38,732 nt of DNA from Albimonas sp051747505 (GCA_051747505.1 JBNJGE010000008.1:1-38732), one strand, 5' to 3'; counted from the first letter of the stretch, positions 26,477 to 33,523 are shown. Numbers and translations: made by a program. The notes: generated by a model not told the origin, from the sequence alone.

Positions 26477-26480
26477 CTAT
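26340..26480 (+). pseudogene. decayed coding fragment, copy 2
   Basis: The frame encodes EAAARAVIPAVVPRLRTMPLDPRRMSPGASERLTHLDLW and is related to copy 1 at 25210-25343 in both protein and nucleotide sequence. It continues into sequence antisense to the toxin gene 3' end and is then meaningless. There is no start signal. It is best read as a relic, perhaps left by deletion between duplicated segments. Confidence 0.4.
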
Positions 26481-26968
26481 GGGTTCGGCCCCGAGATGGC
26501 GGCGCTGCCGGCCGCTCGCTTTCGATCTCGTTTTCGCTGCTTCTGGGCTTTCTGGAAATTAATCGAAACCTTCTTTAATTTACCGCGCTCGCTCATGTTC
26601 CAGTCCGGCCTAAAGCACTCGCGGGCTTTCATTGCCTTAAGGACCTCTTCGATTCTGGGCCACCACTGTAAAATGTGAGCGGCCTGGAGATAGCCCTTTG
26701 CCTGCCCCCAATTATGAGGCAGATGAATTACCCGAAGGCCCGTCTCAAATACCGCGTTCACTTGTGGGGCAAGGTTCAAAAAATCTCTATCAGCGGACAA
26801 GATGGCGTCGCCACCTTCTTGCGCGAACTTTGTAATCCAATGCTCGTCATCATCGCCGCCGTGACCCACCCGAAGAACTGACGACAGCTCCCAACCGGGA
26901 CTCAGCACTATGTCACTGACCGCAGTGACTATGGCAGGAGCAACATGTTCATCGCATCGTATCTTCAA
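26477..26968 (-). CDS. PIN-like toxin, VapC45/DUF5615 type
   Basis: The 163-residue protein begins MKIRCDEHVAPAIVTAV, the typical start of the DUF5615/Mut7-C-like PIN-fold nucleases, with Asp6 and Glu7 acidic. Further acidic positions are D41-E42 in DDDEHWITKFAQ and D60/D62 in AILSADRDF. These form the expected metal site of an RNase toxin. The C-terminal 35 residues are Lys/Arg-rich. The ATG at 26968 overlaps the antitoxin stop by four bases. The pairing of a DUF433 antitoxin with this toxin type is the VapBC45 arrangement. RNA target is unknown. Confidence 0.8.
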   Translation of the reverse strand: MKIRCDEHVAPAIVTAVSDIVLSPGWELSSVLRVGHGGDDDEHWITKFAQEGGDAILSADRDFLNLAPQVNAVFETGLRVIHLPHNWGQAKGYLQAAHILQWWPRIEEVLKAMKARECFRPDWNMSERGKLKKVSINFQKAQKQRKRDRKRAAGSAAISGPNP

Positions 26969-27636
26969 GCGGCGCTCAGCTCGTAGGCAACAGCAATATC
27001 TACAACAGATTCAGGGACCTCAAACCACTTCGCGACACGTGATTTGTGCCCTTCAGATTTCCATTGGGCATAGAGAACCTTGGTCGGGACGGCCGAACCC
27101 GCAACGACGGGCTTACCAAATGCTATTCTTGGATTAATAATCACCTTCGGAAACTCACCCGGGCGAGGAGACCAGGCACGGGCCAAGTGGCTGTCGGGAT
27201 CGAAAACAACGCCCTTCTCGATCGTCTGCTCGATCGTGGCCCACATCTCATGCTGGCCAGTCGCCATGTCCCATGCCGACTCGTCTCCGCTAGCCTCTGC
27301 CGATTTCGCGAATATCCTCTTGCGATCCGTAACGTAGTGCTCGGAAGACAGGGCTAGCGGGTGCTGAACCGCCCACTCCTTTCTAGCAGTCTCCGCAGCC
27401 CTTCTGATCGTCTGCATACTCACGTGCGGTCGGAAGAACGCAATAAAGCGTAGTTCCATCAGGTCCAGAAAGCTTACAGCCCGGCTGCCCACGAAATCCC
27501 GCTCTATCACGGGTCCGGCAACGCTGCGGGCGTAGCCGTTCAACCAACCGCGCAGCCTTTGCTGCGGCGTGTTCAGTAGATGCGCAGCATCAGCAATGCT
27601 GAAGAAGCCTGAGAGAAGGGGATCATGTATGGTCAC
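26965..27636 (-). CDS. DUF433 antitoxin with MerR-like N-terminus (VapB45 type)
   Basis: The 223-residue protein has an N-terminal helix-turn-helix of MerR flavour (FFSIADAAHLLNTPQQRLRGWLNG) and a linker. The C-terminal DUF433 domain spans about residues 165-223: VIINPRIAFGKPVVAGSAVPTKVLYAQWKSEG, then VAKWFEVPESVVDIAVAYE. DUF433 proteins of this size partner PIN-like VapC45 toxins and normally repress their own operon. The start is taken as GTG at 27636 because the conserved N-terminus begins there; no strong ribosome binding site is seen. It is the first gene of a two-gene leftward operon. Confidence 0.78.
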   Translation of the reverse strand: MTIHDPLLSGFFSIADAAHLLNTPQQRLRGWLNGYARSVAGPVIERDFVGSRAVSFLDLMELRFIAFFRPHVSMQTIRRAAETARKEWAVQHPLALSSEHYVTDRKRIFAKSAEASGDESAWDMATGQHEMWATIEQTIEKGVVFDPDSHLARAWSPRPGEFPKVIINPRIAFGKPVVAGSAVPTKVLYAQWKSEGHKSRVAKWFEVPESVVDIAVAYELSAA

Positions 27637-27787
27637 GCGTGCACCGCCGTTGACTCTCTCGACCTTAGCCGCTTCCCATCATTCGCTCTTACCATGCTGG
27701 AAGCCCCTTGGGAATCCTGAAGCTTCTCGGCGTGTCAGTGATCGTAGCAGCTTACCATCCTAGGTCTGATTGATGGGGGGTTATTCC

Positions 27788-28549
27788 CTATGCCGCCAGT
27801 TTCCGATAGATCGCCGTCCGCGCGTTGCCTGAAAGCCCGTCGAGCCACCTGATAGCCTTGCGAGCGTCCGGGTCGCTGAGCCGGTCAACGATCCGCCACA
27901 GCTTCTCCTCCACCTTCCCGAACTTCCGCGGGGCCTCGTGCCCCCACTCGCGCGACAGGGCCGCATTGGACGGGAGCGAAAGAACTTCGCGCATCTGCTC
28001 CTCGGAAAGAGGATCAGAGGGAACCGGATTCCGGTCAGTCAGCGCGTGAAGCGCGGCAACCTGGACGGGCTGGGGAAGCTTCACGAGCCCCGCGTCGATC
28101 TCGGACGCCGCCTCGCCGGCCGCAACGAGAACGTCATTCGCGGAGCGAACGAGAGCCGCATAAGCGTTGAAGTGCGCCGGGTCGTTTCCCTCCTGCCGCC
28201 ACTCCGAAAGCCGCGGCATGGGCACCAGCTCGCCCGCCTTCGGCTCCTCGGAAGCCGATGCTTCTGGCGTCGAAGCTTCCTCCGCCGCCAGAATCTCGCG
28301 ATAACGGGCCTGCATCGCAGGGTCCTTCCAATAGCGCCGCGGCTCCCGCCGCATGATGCGCTCGATCTCAGCCCGCTCCGCCTGCGCGCCGCCCGCCTTG
28401 GCCGGAGCGCCGGGACCCCGCTCCTGCGCGTCCAGAAGCTCGCGATAGCGGCCCTGCATTCCCTCGTCGCGCCAGTAGGTCGGCGCATCGTCGCGCATGA
28501 CCTCCTGGATTTCCGTGATCTCGCGCGAAACCTCGTCCTCGCCGCTCAT
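27788..28549 (-). CDS. phage-like protein with duplicated YW.D..MQ.RYRE motif
   Basis: The 253-residue protein has two copies of a roughly 34-residue helical unit at about 10-43 and 59-92, sharing EI..IMR, YW(R/K)D, MQ.RYRE and a linker rich in Ala/Pro. I recall similar units in phage head or assembly-associated proteins, but cannot name a family. The C-terminal half has LPQPVQVAALHALTDRNPV and EWGHEAPRKFGKVEEKLWRIVDRL, ending in a globular helical segment. It is the last gene of a compact leftward set of four, starting one base after the previous stop. Confidence 0.65.
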   Translation of the reverse strand: MSGEDEVSREITEIQEVMRDDAPTYWRDEGMQGRYRELLDAQERGPGAPAKAGGAQAERAEIERIMRREPRRYWKDPAMQARYREILAAEEASTPEASASEEPKAGELVPMPRLSEWRQEGNDPAHFNAYAALVRSANDVLVAAGEAASEIDAGLVKLPQPVQVAALHALTDRNPVPSDPLSEEQMREVLSLPSNAALSREWGHEAPRKFGKVEEKLWRIVDRLSDPDARKAIRWLDGLSGNARTAIYRKLAA

Positions 28550-28550
28550 G

Positions 28551-28994
28551 TCAGCTCACCTGTTGCGGATAGAGATTGCGGATATGGCGGATCGCCAGCG
28601 CCTCGGAGCCATGCGCCGCCCCCATCGTCGCGCCGTCCTTGATGCGCTCCACCTGATAGCCGGTCCCGTTCCAGACAACGCGATAGGTCTCGTCGGAGAA
28701 CAGCGGCGTCGTCCGCTCGGGGAACGTGATGTGTTTGACGAAAGCCAGCGTCACCGCCTCGCGCGTCGCCTGCGTGACGCGGGCGAGAACCGCGAAGTCC
28801 TCCGCGAAACCCACCGCATAGACCTCATCATGCTTCTGGAGCGGCGCGCGGGTCTGCTGGACTTTCGACCAGATGGCGGGGTCTTTCACATCATCCGCCG
28901 TCGCGGCCTCGGGCAGCCGAACGAACCAACTCCGCGTGCAGCGCCCGGCCTGCTCCTGCTTCACGTTGTGCGGATCAACCACGATCTTGCTCAT
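28551..28994 (-). CDS. phage-like hypothetical protein
   Basis: The 147-residue protein starts MSKIVVDPHNVKQEQAGRC at 28994, overlapping the preceding stop by four bases. It contains RLPEAATADDVKDPAIWSKVQ and APLQKHDEVYAVGFAEDFAVLARVT. This combination of a 'DP..W' segment and a short barrel-like strand set is something I remember from phage proteins of alphaproteobacteria near structural genes. There are no catalytic motifs. The function is not assigned. A longer in-frame start at 29054 is rejected because of the overlap and a ribosome binding site before 28994. Confidence 0.65.
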   Translation of the reverse strand: MSKIVVDPHNVKQEQAGRCTRSWFVRLPEAATADDVKDPAIWSKVQQTRAPLQKHDEVYAVGFAEDFAVLARVTQATREAVTLAFVKHITFPERTTPLFSDETYRVVWNGTGYQVERIKDGATMGAAHGSEALAIRHIRNLYPQQVS

Positions 28995-29605
28995 TCCTCT
29001 TTCTCCAGCTGGAATTTCAGGGATTTCGTCGCCGCGTCCTCGGCCTTGAGCCATGCTTCGCCGCCGCGCGGGGAGTTTGGGGGCGGGCTCAGGTCGAGAT
29101 TGCCGAAGCGCCCGCCCGGAGGGCCTTTCAGCCCCGTCATCACCGCGGACAGCGCCTGAGAGAGCCGGCGCTCCTGCGTCACCCCGGACAGCTCCAGCGG
29201 AAGGTTCCAGCCGCCCGCGATCACCTCCGCGGCAATCTCGCGCCGCCGCTCCTCCGCCCGCAGCATGGCGTCCACCATCGTCCGGGCCAGCGCCTCCGCC
29301 TCCTCGACGGCCGTGCGGCGCTTGTCCTCCAGATCGAGGATCGCCTTGCGCTTCGTCTCCTGGAGGCTCCTGTGGCTCTCGTCAGCCGCCTCGCGCTCCT
29401 TCCGGCGGTGGAGCCCCGCGGCGTCCTCCAGCGCCTCCAGCGCCTTCTCCGCTTCCATGAGAGAGCCGTTGTCGAAGGCCCGCCCGTCCAGCGCGGCCTC
29501 CGCCCTCTGGTCCCGCAGCGTCTCCACCTTCTCGCGCGCCTCCGCGATGCGCTCCGGAAGCGTCTCGCGCGGCTTCGGGGCCTCGACGGTCTTTGCCTTG
29601 GTCAA
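28991..29605 (-). CDS. coiled-coil phage-like protein
   Basis: The 204-residue protein is dominated by a long charged coiled coil (IAEAREKVETLRDQRAEAAL, LMEAEKALEALEDAAGLHRR, then Glu/Arg-rich helices to about residue 125). A small C-terminal part contains GPPGGRFGNLDLSPPPNSP. The start is TTG at 29605, which overlaps the previous stop (TTGA) and has AAGGAG at ideal spacing. Upstream in-frame codons to 29740 are Gly/Arg-rich shadow sequence. A scaffold or assembly factor would fit a coiled coil in this context, but this is speculation. Confidence 0.65.
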   Translation of the reverse strand: MTKAKTVEAPKPRETLPERIAEAREKVETLRDQRAEAALDGRAFDNGSLMEAEKALEALEDAAGLHRRKEREAADESHRSLQETKRKAILDLEDKRRTAVEEAEALARTMVDAMLRAEERRREIAAEVIAGGWNLPLELSGVTQERRLSQALSAVMTGLKGPPGGRFGNLDLSPPPNSPRGGEAWLKAEDAATKSLKFQLEKEE

Positions 29606-30270
29606 TCGTCCTGCTCCTTCGGCAGTTGCGCCACCAGCGCATCCCGGCTGAATGCCGTAGCGGCCAGCTTCTCGTCCTGGTCGTAGGCGACCCAGCGCTC
29701 GCGGCCGTCCGGCAGCACGTCCACAAGCCGCAGCGTCCACGCTCCCGCCTGCTCCTGCTTCCCGACCGGCGACTGCGCCGGAGCCTCCTGTGGCGGCTCC
29801 TGCGCGTCCTCCGCCATGCTGTCTATGATGCTGGGCGCACGCCCCTCGCCCTCCGGCTCCTGCGCCCCCTCCGCCAGGAGGAAGGCGACCTGACGGGCAA
29901 GCTCCACGCTTGAATTGCTGCTCAGAGGCGCGGGGCCGGAGCCGGAGACCGTGACGCTGGACTTGGCTTCCGTCGCTTTCAGCGTCGGCAGGAGGCGATC
30001 AAGGAGAGAGCGAGCGGCAGCGACTCTCTCGTCGAGCGTCGGATAGATGCGGATCTTGCGGCTCGGGTCCGAGGGATCGGCGGCACTGACCTTCCTCCCG
30101 TCAGAGATCGCGGCCAGAAGCTCCAGCGGACGCCCGCGCTGATTGATGAAGCCCCGCAGCTCCTCGGGCAGCCTGGCTCGCGGGCTCCCGGGTCTGCGGC
30201 CGCCGGTTTTTGGATGGCCAGGCGGACGGCCGGGGCGACGCCTTTCCGCCGATTCAGACACGCTTGCCAC
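29602..30270 (-). CDS. small-terminase-like DNA-packaging protein (putative)
   Basis: The 222-residue protein has a basic N-terminus of the GRPPGHPKTGGRRPGSPR type, an AT-hook-like motif common to phage small-terminase and related packaging proteins. It is followed by LDERVAAARSLLDRLLPTLKATE, a helical segment that also recurs in those proteins. The second half is acidic and Pro-rich and ends with a predicted beta unit (WTLRLVDVLPDGRERWVAYD). The start is GTG at 30270 with AAGGT upstream. It is the first gene of the four-gene leftward set and has a strong promoter. The packaging role is inferred from motif resemblance only. Confidence 0.55.
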   Translation of the reverse strand: MASVSESAERRRPGRPPGHPKTGGRRPGSPRARLPEELRGFINQRGRPLELLAAISDGRKVSAADPSDPSRKIRIYPTLDERVAAARSLLDRLLPTLKATEAKSSVTVSGSGPAPLSSNSSVELARQVAFLLAEGAQEPEGEGRAPSIIDSMAEDAQEPPQEAPAQSPVGKQEQAGAWTLRLVDVLPDGRERWVAYDQDEKLAATAFSRDALVAQLPKEQDD

Positions 30271-30301
30271 CTATAAGTTACCTTGTCGAAATCACAGGCA
30301 A

Positions 30302-30330
30302 AGCATACACAGATAAAACATTGTTTTCAA
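30302..30330 (-). promoter_or_regulatory. sigma-70 promoter of the packaging-like operon
   Basis: On the minus strand -35 TTGAAA (plus 30325-30330), exactly 17 nt, -10 TATGCT (plus 30302-30307), inside an A/T-rich tract. Initiation would be about 25-30 bp before the GTG of the first gene. Confidence 0.7.
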
Positions 30331-30350
30331 ACATTTTCAGTTCATTAACG

Positions 30351-30371
30351 ACGCGGATGTAGTATCCGCGT
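30351..30371. promoter_or_regulatory. operator-like palindrome upstream of the promoter
   Basis: ACGCGGAT (30351-30358), five bases, ATCCGCGT (30364-30371) is a perfect inverted repeat 20 bp upstream of the -35 element of the packaging-like operon. The position suits an activator site. On the plus strand it could also form a hairpin, but the following sequence is not a U-tract. Confidence 0.5.
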
Positions 30372-30514
30372 GTTATTTGTTAGCATCGCGCAGCATGCGA
30401 GCGCAGCGTGGAAAGCTTCGGAATTTCTAGTGGGGCGGTCGGGGCGGAGAAGGCGGGTCTCCAGAGGAGCGCGTCGAACCTGCTAGGGGCATGCCGCCCG
30501 CAGAGCCGACAATC

Positions 30515-30720
30515 GTTCCGACGTTCCGCCCGCCCCCAACTAAAGGTTGGGGGGCGTGGAACGGCCTGCGTCGCGTTCCGGTCCGGAACGGCTGGAACGT
30601 TCCAGTCTTTTCCTTTGCACGGCAGTAGGTTGCGCGCATTTCGGGAGGGCTGCTGTTCCAGGTGGAACAGATGGAACGATTGCTGGAACGATAGGCCCTC
30701 TGCGTTCCACTTTTCGTTCC
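30515..30720. repeat. array of 13 GGAAC/GTTCC motifs, candidate replication origin
   Basis: Thirteen occurrences of GGAAC or its complement lie within 206 bp. They start at 30515, 30523, 30558, 30575, 30585, 30594, 30599, 30655, 30664, 30673, 30685, 30704 and 30716. Two meet as the palindrome CTGGAACGTTCCAG at 30592-30605. Flanking bases are often T before and G after. The array lies between the RepA-like gene and an A/T-rich tract, a layout like iteron origins of satellites and plasmids. Confidence 0.7.
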
Positions 30721-30744
30721 ACGTTTCACGGCATGTTTCATGGC

Positions 30745-31917
30745 TCAGTGCTCCAGCATTTCCTCGCCCGCCTGGCCTGCCTTGATAGCCTCCACGGCGA
30801 TCTGCCCATCCTTGGTCAGCACCCACTCCCGGTGCGGCTTGCGGATCAGCTTGGCCTCCTTGAGCTTGGTCAGGATGCGCTGCATCGTGGACTTCATCGC
30901 GCTTCCATCGGCATTCATCATGCCGACCTCGATGCACCGATCCGCCACCGACATGCCGGGCCATTTCTCGATGGAGAGAAGCACCCGATCCTCGCGGCTC
31001 ATTGCCTCTTGGGCGAGCGCCTTGGCGCGCATCTCCAGGACCGGCAGGGCCACGACGGAGGGCATGAGCACGCCGCGCTTGTCGGTAACTTTCGGATGTG
31101 TAGCGATTTGAATCTCTAGCCTGATCGGATCGAAATCCGGGCCGCGGATCTTCCCCTGCCAGTGCAGGCTCGCCACGCCGTCCTCTTTCCAGATCGTCAG
31201 GTTGCCATCCACCTCGTTGAGCAGGCTGGAGCCGCCCTTGGGAATCAGGTTGCCCTTGGTCGCGTTCTTGACCGGATGCGCCGGCATCACGACGGCGGGA
31301 CGGCTCGGAAGTGCGGCGAGCTGGCGAACGATGTGGGCGAACTCAAGCGCCTGCGCATTGCTGTTCTCATCGTCGCCGTCGAAGTACGCCGCAAATGTGT
31401 CCACTACGATCAGGGCGAGGTCCGGCAGGCTCGCGGCCTGTCGCTTGAGCCGTTCCATGTCCTGCCGGATGGAGAATGTGCCGGGCACGAAGTGCAGTCG
31501 GCACCGCTCAGGGTCGATCCCGTAGCGATCCAAGGCTACGATGACCCGCGCCCGCACGTCATCGGGGTTCTCCCCAGCAAGGAACAGCACGTCGCCCGGC
31601 TCGGTGTCGAGCGCGCACACCTCGCCGCCAATGCTGATCTGCGCGCCGATGTATAGCATCGCGGCCGTCTTCGCGTGGCCGGTGGGAGCGGTAAGGGTAT
31701 AGAACTTGCCGCGCTGAATGACGCCCTCGACCAGCCACTCCGGCGCCGTGAAGTCGGCGGTGAACTCTGCGGCCGACTGAATGCGCCATGCCACCTGTTC
31801 GGAATCTGGCGTCGAGTGGTAATCGAAACCCCTGTGAGGTTGCCGACCTTTTTGTCCGCCGAGCGGCTCATCGTCGACGCGCGGCAGGTTTTTGAGCGGA
31901 TCGTGCGCTCGCATCAT
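30745..31917 (-). CDS. RepA-like AAA ATPase (replicative helicase family)
   Basis: The 390-residue RecA-fold ATPase has a Walker A-like loop APTGHAKT (77-84), Walker B LALIVVD (167-173), and segments WLVEGVIQRGKFYTLTAP, VLFLAGENPDDVRARV and AHPVKNATKGNLIPKGGSSLLNEVDGN. These are typical of the RepA/AAA_25 hexameric helicase group of plasmids and phages. The C-terminal roughly 80 residues look like a winged helix (MQRILTKLKEAKLIRKPHREWVLTKDG) that could bind the adjacent repeat array. The start overlaps the upstream small gene by four bases. It would drive autonomous replication of the excised element; that is inferred from family and position. Confidence 0.85.
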   Translation of the reverse strand: MMRAHDPLKNLPRVDDEPLGGQKGRQPHRGFDYHSTPDSEQVAWRIQSAAEFTADFTAPEWLVEGVIQRGKFYTLTAPTGHAKTAAMLYIGAQISIGGEVCALDTEPGDVLFLAGENPDDVRARVIVALDRYGIDPERCRLHFVPGTFSIRQDMERLKRQAASLPDLALIVVDTFAAYFDGDDENSNAQALEFAHIVRQLAALPSRPAVVMPAHPVKNATKGNLIPKGGSSLLNEVDGNLTIWKEDGVASLHWQGKIRGPDFDPIRLEIQIATHPKVTDKRGVLMPSVVALPVLEMRAKALAQEAMSREDRVLLSIEKWPGMSVADRCIEVGMMNADGSAMKSTMQRILTKLKEAKLIRKPHREWVLTKDGQIAVEAIKAGQAGEEMLEH

Positions 31918-32219
31918 CCGCGCCTCCCTGTCACCCGGGCCAGGAAGGCTCGCCGCTCATCCGGCGTCGCATCCCTCCACACCCACGCCAGACGCTCCAG
32001 TGGATCGTCCAGCGCCTCGTCCAGCCGATGCGCGCGACCCGGGCGCGCGAGGCTTTTGACAACCAGCCGCAGGTCCGCCGGCTCTAGCGCCGCGAGGGCG
32101 CACATGGCGGAGGCGATCAGCACCTCCGCCGGCTTTTCTGCCCGACGTTTCTGCGCAACTTCATGGATGCGCTGCGCGTCGGGGACGGCGCTTCCCGGAG
32201 TGATGCGGTGATGCTTCAT
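31914..32219 (-). CDS. hypothetical protein of the replication operon
   Basis: The 101-residue helical protein contains ALEPADLRLVVKSLARPGRAHRLDEALDDPLERLAWVWRDATPDERRAFLARV. It has no motif I recognise. It is linked by four-base ATGA overlaps to the RepA-like gene downstream and to the small ORF upstream, so translation of all three is probably coupled. That context suggests an accessory role in replication or its control. Confidence 0.65.
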   Translation of the reverse strand: MKHHRITPGSAVPDAQRIHEVAQKRRAEKPAEVLIASAMCALAALEPADLRLVVKSLARPGRAHRLDEALDDPLERLAWVWRDATPDERRAFLARVTGRRG

Positions 32220-32416
32220 CCGCCGCCCTCCCCGAAGACCAGCCCCGCCACCACCCGGGCCAGCGGAACGGTCAGGGAGTAGGCGCGCAACAGGCGCGCA
32301 GCTTGAAGATCGAGGGGACCAAGATTATCCTCCGAAGCGTCGCCAGCCAAAACGACATCTTTTCCGAAGGCCCCGGCCGCGCCCCCGTGTGGACCGGGGC
32401 TTTCTCTGTGCGCCAT
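32216..32416 (-). CDS. small hypothetical ORF
   Basis: This encodes 66 residues with a Gly-rich start and a hydrophobic-helical end (LDLQAARLLRAYSLTVPLARVVAGLVFGEG). It overlaps the next gene by four bases and begins 3 bp after the AlpA-like gene ends. It is supported mainly by operon packing; function unknown. Confidence 0.5.
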   Translation of the reverse strand: MAHRESPGPHGGAAGAFGKDVVLAGDASEDNLGPLDLQAARLLRAYSLTVPLARVVAGLVFGEGGG

Positions 32417-32419
32417 CGC

Positions 32420-32653
32420 TCAGGAAGCCTCCACCCTCGGCCGGTTCAAGAGCCAGTCGTCGATCTCCGACTCGATGAAGCCCCCCGAGCCGTCGCCCAG
32501 TTCGATGGGCTTGGGGAAGCCGAGATGGGCGTATTTCGGATCATCAGAAGCCCACCGCCTCACTGTGGAGACGTGGGTGCCTATCTTCTCCGCCACCTTC
32601 CCCCACCGCAGAACGCGGACCCCGGCGGAGAGCGTTTTGCTCTGGATGTTCAT
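32420..32653 (-). CDS. AlpA-like helix-turn-helix regulator
   Basis: The 77-residue DNA-binding protein contains LRWGKVAEKIGTHVSTVRRWASDDPKYAHLGFPKPIELGDGSGGFIESEIDDWL. This is the MerR-type fold of AlpA/Xis-like regulators, with the 'FP.P..L..G..GF...EI..W' end. In P4-like elements and PICIs, AlpA proteins control integrase/excision or trigger the element's induction. The ATG at 32653 has AGAGGTGA just upstream; longer in-frame starts run into repeat DNA. Immediately upstream lie two large inverted repeats that could be its operators. Confidence 0.8.
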   Translation of the reverse strand: MNIQSKTLSAGVRVLRWGKVAEKIGTHVSTVRRWASDDPKYAHLGFPKPIELGDGSGGFIESEIDDWLLNRPRVEAS

Positions 32654-32663
32654 TCCGTCACCT

Positions 32664-32750
32664 CTCGCATACGGACCGTCATGCGAGGGGCGCTTGCCAA
32701 TGCTGGCGCTTTGCCTCGCATGAAGACGCTTGGGACGTCGTGCGAGGCAA
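32664..32750. promoter_or_regulatory. two inverted-repeat operators ahead of the AlpA-like gene
   Basis: IR1: CTCGCATACGG (32664-32674), one base, CCGTCATGCGAG (32676-32687), a near-perfect palindrome with one extra C. IR2: TTGCCTCGCA (32711-32720), 20 bp, TGCGAGGCAA (32741-32750), perfect. Both share the half-site CTCGCA/TGCGAG, giving four half-sites in 87 bp just upstream of the start codon at 32653. Confidence 0.65.
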
Positions 32751-32818
32751 TCTAGAGGTCGGGCGTGTTCCACTCTATTCGCAGCGATGCGGGCGAATTG
32801 CCCGAACTTCAGCTACAA

Positions 32819-33523
32819 TTATGAATTTTCTTGGCTATCTGCGGCCTCGCGCGGATGTTTTCTCTCATGCGACGCCTTGAGAGCCTTCCAGATTGCGTTC
32901 CGCCAAGCGCCCTCGCTGGCGTCGTCGCGGACGTTGACAGGCCAGGAGGCGGCGTCAGAGAGGAGGTGATCCACTGCACGAACAAATTTGGCGAAGCGGT
33001 CCACCCGATCCCCGGGCGCAGTCGCGCGCGGTGGACGCTCCCCCGTTGCCATTTCGAAAGCCCGCGACAGCCCGCCTACGAGGGTATCGAACGGATCGGA
33101 GGTATCTTCTCGAAGATGAAGACGCAGAGAAACGCGATGGAAGCTCAACGCCGCCAGTGTTTGGTCCAAGGGAGGATAGGGTCCAGCGATCGCCTCCGCC
33201 TCATACTGGTTTAGCGCGGCTCTTGCGGTCTCGTCCTGCGTTACTCTGGCATTTGCCTCCATCAGCCGATCCACGGCTCGGAGCAACGCCAGTAGAGGCG
33301 TGGCATGTCGCGTGCGTCCGTCTCGCTTAACGGAACCTCTAGCGTCGCCGTAGGCAGCGCGGCGGGCCGCGAAGAACGCGGCGACGACGGCGTTCTCCAT
33401 CGTCCGCTCCACCTGATCGCGAGCCTGAGCGGCGAGCGGCACGCCAACAGAATCTTCTAGGGTACGCCAATCCTCGTCGGATACCGGCGGCACCCAATAC
33501 TCCCCGGGTCGCGGGAAGCTCAT
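32819..33523 (-). CDS. hypothetical protein between integrase and AlpA-like gene
   Basis: The 234-residue, largely helical protein begins MSFPRPGEYWVPPVSDEDWRTLEDSVG. It contains a central basic segment (SVKRDGRTRHATPLLALLRAVDRL) and a C-terminal KFVRAVDHLLSD...GAWRNAIWKALKAS. I do not recognise the family. Its ATG overlaps the integrase stop by four bases, so it is translated with the integrase and may assist integration/excision or regulation. Confidence 0.7.
   Translation of the reverse strand: MSFPRPGEYWVPPVSDEDWRTLEDSVGVPLAAQARDQVERTMENAVVAAFFAARRAAYGDARGSVKRDGRTRHATPLLALLRAVDRLMEANARVTQDETARAALNQYEAEAIAGPYPPLDQTLAALSFHRVSLRLHLREDTSDPFDTLVGGLSRAFEMATGERPPRATAPGDRVDRFAKFVRAVDHLLSDAASWPVNVRDDASEGAWRNAIWKALKASHERKHPREAADSQENS

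Larger units (their letters stand above)
30271..30744. other. 474 bp replication/regulatory region
   Basis: No gene is convincing, although short Arg/Pro-rich frames exist on both strands. The region contains the promoter of the packaging-like operon, an A/T-rich tract (about 30275-30350), a perfect 8 bp palindrome with a 5 nt centre, and the GGAAC/GTTCC array. It lies just downstream of the RepA-like gene. Confidence 0.65.

Noticed and set aside
30515..30720. CRISPR array
   Set aside because: The repeated unit is only 5 bp, on both strands, with irregular spacing; there are no repeats of 25-40 bp and no cas genes in the window.
30380..30964. Leftward Arg/Gly-rich frame continuing from the repA 3' region through the motif array
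   Set aside because: It overlaps the RepA-like gene in another frame and its composition follows the GGAAC repeats; no start signal.
32711..32750. IR2 as an intrinsic terminator for the upstream gene
   Set aside because: The spacer is 20 nt, there is no U-tract, and the same half-sites recur in IR1, which points to a protein-binding operator.
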